DNA of 15,522 bases from Pleurotus djamor (taxonomy: Eukaryota > Basidiomycota > Agaricomycetes > Agaricales > Pleurotaceae): the NCBI GenBank assembly GCA_029747585.1, contig JAPEVF010001012.1, positions 1 to 15,522 on the forward strand, read 5' to 3'. The translations under genes were made by a program, and so were the position numbers. This document shows positions 9,551 through 15,522 of the stretch, one piece after another. Positions within the stretch are counted from its first letter, which is position 1. Every line of letters begins with the position of its first letter. The notes beneath the pieces were generated by a model. That model ran no database searches. It was not told the DNA's origin and saw only the letters and a program-made list of their open reading frames with translations.

Positions 9551-10717
9551 ACACAATGTAAGAATCTGAGTGATCTCTAGCCTACGGTGTGTTAATCGGG
9601 TGAGGATTGTGTCAGTGTTCTTGAGGCCCGTGCGTTTCTTTGACTGGATTTAGCTTGTTAGGGACGGATACGAAGTGGGCAGAAAAAATCCCAAGACATA
9701 CAAGAGTTACAATAAAGCAGATGGCAACAACACTATCCGCGACCGCGGAGGTGATCAGCCACGAAAATGGCGTGTATAATGAGATGGCACTCCGGTCCAC
9801 ATTGTAACTCCTCATGAGCCGATCACCAAAAACAAAAGTAACCACTCCGAGCCCTGTGGTTTCGTGGCTTTACTCCAGAGTATTTATAAGTGGAGCTACT
9901 AGGCAGATGACTTACCGAAGGATACAAGAGACAGAAACACGATGAAGGTTGGGGAAGCAACAGAGCGCGCAATGACCCGAAGCCTCCACGCCATAGAGCA
10001 TTGTACAGGTGTGGAAATGAAAACCTGGATACATTAGCGGGAATTGTGGGTGTGTTTATAGCAAACGTACGGTTAAGATAGTATCTGAAATAAGACCAAT
10101 TGTTAGGGGACACACTCTGGAGGCCTTGGGGAAGAACAACAATGGGACAGCAAGGACGTACTGGTTCGCAGCACTAGGTGTCTTTGAGATCAAGGGAAAT
10201 CTGGGAGCTGCCCAATTCCAAACCTTGACTCACCGAAGTCCCATGTGGAAATGACCCCAAAGTCAATTTCACTGAGCACATCACTTGGGGAGTTTGCCAG
10301 CTTGTTGAACATGCTGTACACTGTGTAATACATTGCCCACATGTTGAAAGCAATCATGCCTGTTTCCACTAGGACAAGGTATCCAACCTGCGCCACAGAT
10401 GAGAATCGGGAGGACAAGGCCTTGAAAGCTACAAACCAGGATGCGAATCCATACACGGTCTTTTCGAACTCTATCAGAGTGAAGATATGCGAATACCTAT
10501 ACCAGTAGGGTGGCAAAGCAGGTAAGACGGAGAGTAACTGGTTGACCCGTACCTGAACAAGGATTGCCTGGAACACAGAATTTCATATTGCAGTGTTAGA
10601 GATTTGGTAACGCGCCTAACTTACCCCATACAGCAGAGTCCCCAGAAGCAGCCCAAGGAGAGCAAATGCGGGGCTAATGGGGGAAGTAATGAGCTCAAGT
10701 TGGAAAGCTTGGAGGTA
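9548..10717 (-). pseudogene. Multi-pass membrane protein, DUF6534-like (basidiomycete 7TM), 3'-truncated
   Basis: Exons on the minus strand are about 10717-10625, 10567-10553, 10496-10437, 10387-10234, 10084-10071, 10024-9916, 9853-9702 and 9637-9548; all joins keep frame from 10693 on. The product has hydrophobic helices SPAFALLGLLLGTLLYGAI, ILVGYLVLVETGMIAFNMW, TILTVFISTPVQ..MAWRL, FIVFLSLVSFGLGVVTFVF and SAVADSVVAICFIVTL, then KRTGLKNTDTILTRL. The order, the VQ..AWR motif and the RTG.K.TD loop match the fungal family carrying DUF6534. After ILTRL that family continues with two more helices; here an unrelated tail (THRRLEITQILTLC) ends at 9548, where the repeat block starts. No ATG joins the first exon in frame. 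A nearby ATG at 10767 (MTLLDEDPRND) lies in another frame, so the 5' end is unresolved or broken. Such proteins are plasma-membrane proteins of unknown ligand. Confidence 0.6.
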
Positions 10718-12352
10718 TCAACTTATTCGTACTTGTCATTACGAGGGTCCTCATCCAGGAGAGTCATGGCTATGGCTGAGGAGGGTTCAAAGCAAGGAAT
10801 CGGACGTCCCAATTTGCGATGACCCAGTACTTTATGGGGTTGGTTATCAGGCGTTACGCTTTAGCAGATTGTCACTGGCTCACGGATGGACCTCATCAAG
10901 TTGTCAATCCAACGATCTACATCATGATTCAAATACCAATCATGTTTGGTCGCATCGTTACACTGATGGGGGGGTACAAGGACAAACCAAGCAGCGTAAC
11001 TGCGGACGTTGTTAAAAGAAGAAAGAAGACTTGATGAACAGATGGAAGTTGTGGGAGACGATGTTGGAGGCGCAGAGATAGCGCGGCGCAGTAAACGAGG
11101 TCTTCTCATCGTTCTCTTGATGCTGATAGTCGTGTCTGATGCTCGATGCTCGATGGCTGTAGGTCATATCTGTGACTGTGTAACCGGTGCCTTCAACGCA
11201 TCAGGTTGACTCGGCCCACTCCTGGCTCCTATACCGCACGTGAGCATGATGACGCGTTGGTCAAATCCTCAAGTCCCCTCATCCGACCTTGATCCGACCA
11301 TCACCATTGCGAAGGGCGGCACATGCGTCGTCTCCCCTCTGACCTGTATTACGTTTCCAAGCTTCGGATACCTGTGCTTCAGCGACATGATTGCCGGCCG
11401 CGAGGTAGACGGAGTGATCTGCGAAGGATGGGTTGGTCAATGGTTTCGGAGGATTCAAAGTCTAAGAACCAGTTTACTGAGGTGTGTTCTCGTTGTTCCT
11501 TCATCNTTTTTTCGTCCTCACTCTCATCGTGCCTTGAAATTTACCCTGCTCACTTTCAGCTGCGTGTCATGCGTACGGCGTGACTGAACACACACCCCAT
11601 CCTCCTCCTTCAAATCTCGTTACCTCGTAACCCTGCCCAAAGCCTTTCACCGCCGAAATGGTCCTACGCAACCATGGGATGTAATCGGTCCTTCCGTGCT
11701 CAGTGACCTGTTGGAAGCTGAGAGGATGGTTTCGTCGTTTTAAGATGACTATCGCTGAACCGAAACGCGGAGGCTTCTGTCCACCCGGACGCGAACCATC
11801 GGTCTCTGCCATGAGCTCATTGTTGAGGACGAGAGCTTATGACCTTCTTCATCGACGCACGGCTCTTTCGTCGTCCAGCATGACCAGCTTCGAAGCCTGG
11901 GTTTGGAGCATCGAACGGCTACATACCAGCCCTCTCAAGTCGTCAATATGTATGGTCATGGGGTTTCGGGACGAAACGGCGCGGATTTGATACAATCATA
12001 ATGGTCTTGAGCCGGATCAGGGCCCTATGAACATCGGGGAAAGTGTGTTTGTCTTCTTCCCACCGCTTTCTCAACGTTTCGTTTGCTTATGCATCTTAAT
12101 AAGTAGACACTTGTAGCCGATTCTTCACGTTGGTTACAAGCTCAAACCGTAGCAACCCATATCCTCGTTGTCGGGAGGAGCTGGAGGTCTTGCGGAGGTG
12201 CCTATGGCCTTTGTACAGTGCTGTTGTCTTTAACGGTGACGCTGCGGTTGACGTTGGATCGCCATTGGCGACGGTTATGCTAGGCTCTACCCGCGGTATG
12301 TCTCTTCCGCTCAAAGGAATTTCCCCAATACATCGCTAACACATCACCTCAG
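10718..12352. other. Gene-poor stretch with unassigned short frames and one undetermined base
   Basis: I recognise no gene. Short open frames at 11240-11587, 11323-11583 and 11703-11990 (+) lack motifs and do not splice convincingly. GT..AG-like pairs exist (for example GTGTGT near 11480 to TTTCAG near 11560), which hints at a decayed multi-exon gene. Base 11506 is N inside a T run. A donor-like GTATGT near 12297 pairs with the acceptor at 12352 just before the duplicated unit. Confidence 0.35.
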
Positions 12353-12977
12353 GACATCATCTCCCTTGTTTCTCGCTTCTCTCCCCCATTGTCTATGCCC
12401 GTCCTCGCTGGTTTGTGTTAGACAGCGGTACTGACGGAGTGTCACCTGTGGGTGGATCATAGGATTTGGTGGGTATGCTCCAGACATGCGTTACCGATGC
12501 TAGACTATGGTGCGAAGAAGATGCAAGCGATGAATCAGCGAGTTGTTACGGATATTTCAAAGTTAATGAGTCTGGATCGGATCTCTTGGGAAGGACTATT
12601 GCTTCCAAGTCTTTCGTGAGTCGTTCAGTTCGTCGAACGGTACAAATCACTTACTGGACATCACAGGGACGAACGTCATCTCCCTTGTTTCTCGTATCCA
12701 CCTACCCCATCGTCTATGTGTATCCTCGCTGGTGTCTGTCAGACGGCGGTACTGCGGGAGCGTCGACGTTTGGGCTGGGTGTTGAATAGGGTGGGTATAA
12801 TGCAGAGATTCGCCATGATACTACTCTACGGTGCGGAGCAGGTGGGAGTGACATCACGGATACTTTGAACTCGATGCGTTTGGGTGGGATCTACAGGGAA
12901 GAAGTGTTGTCGGTGAGTCTTAGACGAGCCTCTTTCTTCGTTGAAGGTGACGAATTGCTTACTGGACTGTGGTGCAG
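12353..12977 (+). repeat. Tandem duplication of an exon+intron unit (about 312 nt, diverged)
   Basis: Copy 1 is 12353-12666 and copy 2 is 12667-12977. Matching landmarks in order are CATCTCCCTTGTTTCTCG (identical), TCCTCGCTGGT, AGAC(A/G)GCGGTACTG, GGTGGGTAT, CTA(T/C)GGTGCG(A/G)AG, and then GTGAGT..AG introns (12616-12666, 12913-12977) that both contain CTTACTGGAC before the acceptor. The translated 3' parts also correspond (GYFKVNESGSDLLGRT and GYFELDAFGWDLQGRS). Both exon copies contain stops or shifts in each frame, so the parent gene looks inactive. I do not recognise the protein family. Confidence 0.65.
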
Positions 12978-13207
12978 GGCTGATTACGTACTATGTGCCG
13001 CTGGGACCTACGTTGCAGGACAGAACGGCAGCATCTTACTGCAGGAGGTTGAAATGAGGGCTGTTCCGTGACCATGGGCAGCAGCTTCAAATGGAAATTG
13101 GTACAGGTGGTGACAATTGACCGCATGAGAGCGTCCCCTGCCGGCGATTTTCAACAGGTGAGACAGCTGTCCATCATCTTTTTTTATTCTCACCTTTCAG
13201 TCTCATT
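12978..13207. other. Upstream region of the secreted-protein gene
   Basis: No gene recognised. The last 40 nt before the ATG at 13208 are pyrimidine-rich (TTTTTTTATTCTCACCTTTC), a common leader or transcription-start context in fungi. No clear TATA box was found. Confidence 0.35.
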
Positions 13208-13972
13208 ATGAACTTCCAAACTCTAGTTACATTTGCTGCCGTATCCCTATGCGCTCTGGTTGCCCAAGCGCAGATCACCATCGGTTCCGACTTCAAAGCT
13301 AGCAGCACCTTGTCGCTTGGTGGTCTCGCCTCTCCGGAGCTACTCAACAACATGACCAGTGTCGGTGTAAGTCATTCCATCCGTCGTCGAGGTCATTCTG
13401 ATCCATTTCTCACAGCATATCTCTGGAAGCTCCCTCGACTCATCTTGTGCTTTCTTTGTCCGCCAGACAGGCGTGTGGAAAGACCCGAGTACAGGACAAT
13501 CAGGCGTCACACCTCTTGGGTCCTTCGGCAAAGGTGGTGTCAGCATCTTCAAGGACTTCGGTATCCCCAACGGAGCGATTGTAAGTTTTCGTTTACTCGT
13601 TTCTCAAAAGAACTCGGAATTGGTGCTGAAGCGCAAGGACAGATTGACGAACCTCTCGATGTTTTTACCGGACCCAATATCGACCTTGACATCTGGTTCA
13701 CCGTCAGTTTCGTAAGCCCGTGTATCGCACACTATACATGGTTCGTCACCCCTCGTTTCTAGTTTTATTCGTACCTATCCACTAATAAGTTTTCGATTAG
13801 TACTGGGGGCCCTTTCGCGTACACCTATACGTACAACGGCCTCATCTGTGGTCCTCCAGTTGGCGGTTCATCACGCAGCGCGTTTCCTAGCGCTACCAGC
13901 TTTGCGCCCGTCCCTTCAAGCTCGAAGGTCAGCTCTTTAAGACTCTCTACCTCCACATATCACTCACATTGA
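13208..13972 (+). CDS. Small secreted protein of unknown function, one apparent 1-nt frameshift
   Basis: Proposed exons are 13208-13366, 13416-13580, 13643-13711 and 13801-13972, joined by GT..AG introns. The start gives a typical signal peptide (MNFQTLVTFAAVSLCALVAQ, cleavage probably after AQA). The mature part contains an N-glycosylation sequon (NNMT), two Cys-containing segments (SSCAFFV, GLICGPP), Gly-rich GVTPLGSFGKGGVSIF, DVFTGPNIDLDIWFTVSF and a Ser-rich tail; total about 187 residues. Exon 4 reads well (PFAYTYTYNGLICGPPVGG) only if one G of the G5 run at 13805-13809 is extra; otherwise the product stops soon after. Exon 3 could also begin earlier (ELGIGAEAQGQ just upstream is in frame), but that would need an intron of about 30 nt. 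The 3' end is uncertain: a further exon near 14197-14265 is possible. No domain family is recognised; size and secretion fit an effector- or wall-associated protein, which is inference. Confidence 0.6.
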
Positions 13973-14575
13973 TTCATTCTCAAGTGAGCATCGTATGAAT
14001 GGACGGAGTCACCCGTCATCGGGACAGCCCCTTCAAATTTTTGACCGTTCATTTTTGTCCAATTTATGTTGAATCTGTTTCTCATCCCCTCGTGATGCTA
14101 CTCGCTCCAGTGTGCTTGATGCGAGAAATCTATATGTGATCCACGAGTTCTTACCTTCGGCCCGTGAACGATGAGAAACTCAATTCCAACCTTCCAGTCA
14201 CTCTCACCCAGCTCGTACGCCGTCGACCGTGACTACAAGTTACAGCTGTCCACTCACCAACTCATCTAATTCACCACGAAGTGGGCTCTCGAACGACGAG
14301 CGTACCTAATCACGCGAGCTCTGACAACGTACGCGCTGTCATTCCGGCTTTCACCGCTTCGAGGAAAGTGACAAGCGAGGAAGTGATTTATCGGCACACG
14401 ACACCTGATTTAAGGTGCCTCCGTATGACTTCGGTGCAGGGATGTCACATGTCTTTCGACCAGACGAACCCAACTCGCGGAGAAACCTAAATCCGCAATG
14501 CCAAATGCGTGGTTTCGCTGTAATTCAAACTCGGTTTTTCGGCTCACGCTTACCACCAGCTTTTGCTCAGTCTTG
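13973..14575. other. Intergenic stretch, no gene supported
   Basis: About 600 nt. A 69-codon frame at 14281-14490 has no motif and no splice context. A short stretch after TTCCAG near 14197 stays open for about 22 codons and ends at TAA; it could be a last exon of the secreted-protein gene but needs an intron of about 270 nt. Confidence 0.35.
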
Positions 14576-14838
14576 AGTCCCCTGTTTGAACTCGATCCAG
14601 CGGCGCCACTGCCGAAAGTTTATTGAACAGCGGAAGCGTGGGGATTGTCCCAGAGACCCGGGATACTCCCAAACCTCTTCTCATGAGTGTAAGTACATTG
14701 ATACGCCTTGGTCGCGCGTATGTTTTTTTCTCTTTGGATGATTGAACAGACAGTGTGAATCAAGTAAAACATTCTTTTGCGCATATTTTATTTCTGGGTC
14801 ATCTGAGTAAATGAGAGCATTGAGAAAATGAACTCAAA

Positions 14839-14870
14839 AGGCTAGGATTCGCGAACGCGAACCCTAGCCT
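14839..14870. repeat. Near-perfect palindrome, 15-bp arms
   Basis: Arms 14839-14853 (AGGCTAGGATTCGCG) and 14856-14870 (CGCGAACCCTAGCCT) pair at 14 of 15 positions around a 2-nt AA centre. It would extrude as a cruciform or fold as a hairpin RNA. The arms contain CCTAGCC/CCCTAGCC, close to the TTAGGG-like tract downstream. Confidence 0.75.
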
Positions 14871-14904
14871 GTACCCAACATCGAGTGAGGGAGGGCAATT
14901 TAGC

Positions 14905-14972
14905 GTTAGGATAGCGTTCGGTTAGGGTTAGGGGGTTCCGGCTAGGGGTTAGGTTAGCTGGTTAGGGTTCGG
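14905..14972 (+). repeat. Interstitial telomere-like tract (TTAGGG and variants)
   Basis: TTAGGGTTAGGG is exact at 14922-14933. It is flanked by GTTAGG, GGGGTTAGGTTAG and GGTTAGGG variants up to GGTTAGGGTTCGGG near 14972. TTAGGG is the usual telomere repeat of filamentous fungi. Only two perfect units are in tandem, so this may be an old telomere seed, an end-joining scar, or chance enrichment in a G-rich repeat. Confidence 0.5.
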
Positions 14973-15027
14973 GATGTCCCCCCCCGCGCATACGAGGCTT
15001 TAGTGTGCTGACTTGAGCCATCCTAGT

Positions 15028-15043
15028 TCGGGGGACCCCCCGA
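15028..15043. repeat. GC-rich hairpin TCGGGGG / CCCCCGA
   Basis: Seven-base arms at 15028-15034 and 15037-15043 with a 2-nt spacer, followed by GCATAGCGAGGGAGGGG. It is a strong local inverted repeat in the inverted-repeat block; no function is evident. Confidence 0.5.
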
Positions 15044-15227
15044 GCATAGCGAGGGAGGGGAAGGATGGCGAACAGTCAGCCCTCTGTTGCGCACATTAAA
15101 GAAAAGGCGTGAAAATGAGGGGCAGGCTTCAGGGGTTACTGAATAAAGTACACAGGGAGTGACAATGGGTCTTGCTACTTGTTTAGGGCGAGCGCCATCC
15201 CTCCCACTGCATTCAGCACTTCCGCTC

Positions 15228-15245
15228 CTCCGAGATCCCTCGGAG
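15228..15245. repeat. Short hairpin CTCCGAG-ATCC-CTCGGAG
   Basis: Perfect 7-bp arms at 15228-15234 and 15239-15245 around a 4-nt loop. It overlaps the start of the right 18-bp inverted-repeat arm, so the element end may itself be a hairpin. Confidence 0.5.
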
Positions 15246-15260
15246 TTCAAACAGGGGACT

Positions 15261-15522
15261 ACAAACTCGCTTTTGCTGGATCAGCTTAAACCTCTCCACG
15301 AGGTACGTCTTCTCTTCTCCCGTTCGTGATCGACAACTGACAGACAATGATAGGTACCCGCCAGAGTGCTGATTCATCTCAGTTGCGCCGAAACTTACTT
15401 CTTCCTTCAACCGTCCTTTAGCTGTCGTAGCAGTTTGAACTTGACGAGGGTCATATGGCTTTCCTCACGAACACAAACACAACAGCCCACATCGAAATGG
15501 ATAAAAGGACGAGGTAGATACA
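15261..15522. other. Right edge, no gene supported
   Basis: No frame longer than about 65 codons and no recognisable motif. A possible intron-like GTACGT (15302) to GATAG (15353) pair is visible, but no exon around it is convincing. Confidence 0.3.

Larger units (their letters stand above)
14576..15260. repeat. Block bracketed by an 18-bp perfect inverted repeat
   Basis: AGTCCCCTGTTTGAACTC at 14576-14593 is the exact reverse complement of GAGTTCAAACAGGGGACT at 15243-15260. The 685-bp block between has no coding frame of note and contains palindromes (14839-14870, 15028-15043, 15228-15245) and TTAGGG-like sequence. This layout could be a non-autonomous foldback or MITE-like element. No target-site duplication was found next to the arms, and further arm similarity is poor. 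Confidence 0.5.

Noticed and set aside
11323..11583. 86-codon Arg-rich frame overlapping another frame and containing the N
   Set aside because: Two overlapping frames are equally open and neither shows a known motif; probably decayed or non-coding sequence.
15240..15262. GAGTTCAAAC as a tRNA T-arm or internal promoter B box
   Set aside because: No cloverleaf, no A box at the proper distance, and the sequence is explained as an arm of the inverted repeat.
1..15522. CRISPR array, bacterial operon, rRNA or tRNA genes
   Set aside because: Intron-rich eukaryotic genes throughout; no regularly spaced exact repeats with unique spacers and no RNA-gene structure seen. The 20-nt minisatellite has no spacers.

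Overview
The window looks like nuclear DNA of a filamentous fungus, most likely an agaricomycete basidiomycete. The genes are cut by many short GT..AG introns (about 46-72 nt, a few longer) with micro-exons of 14-23 nt. Their protein types (a multi-intron microsomal P450, a DUF6534-like membrane protein, a small secreted protein, Ser/Pro-rich proteins) fit that group. All assignments come from reading the sequence; no database search was run.

Layout. Positions 1-2010 (+) hold the 3' part of an unrecognised multi-exon gene, open at the left edge, whose last intron+exon unit is tandemly duplicated. It is followed by a decayed minisatellite with a 20-nt period (about 2154-2640, traces to 2800). 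Positions 3010-5174 (-) hold the clearest gene, a complete 11-exon, 517-residue cytochrome P450 with every expected motif; I could join all splice phases without a break. About 1.5 kb away and divergently oriented, 6705-7057 (+) is a P450 paralogue reduced to its first two exons. Then come a headless, frameshifted SH3-like/Ser-Pro-rich gene (7616-8962, +), a CTCCGACGTC-rich repeat block that may be LTR-derived (about 8963-9550), and a 7TM, DUF6534-like gene (9548-about 10717, -) that loses its last transmembrane helices where it meets that block.

Positions 10718-13207 contain no gene I can name, but hold a diverged tandem duplication of an exon+intron unit (12353-12977). Positions 13208-13972 (+) encode a small secreted protein with one apparent 1-nt frameshift in a G5 run. 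The right end (13973-15522) is gene-poor: an 18-bp perfect inverted repeat (14576-14593 / 15243-15260) brackets hairpins and a short TTAGGG-like tract.

Taken together, one or two healthy genes sit among truncated or frameshifted gene pieces, local duplications and repeats, as expected for a fast-changing accessory or subtelomere-like region. An unresolved base at 11506 and 1-nt shifts at homopolymers mean that some breaks could be sequencing errors. I see no multi-gene pathway and no clear novel system; the most distinctive signals are the repeated intron+exon units and the inverted-repeat block with telomere-like sequence.
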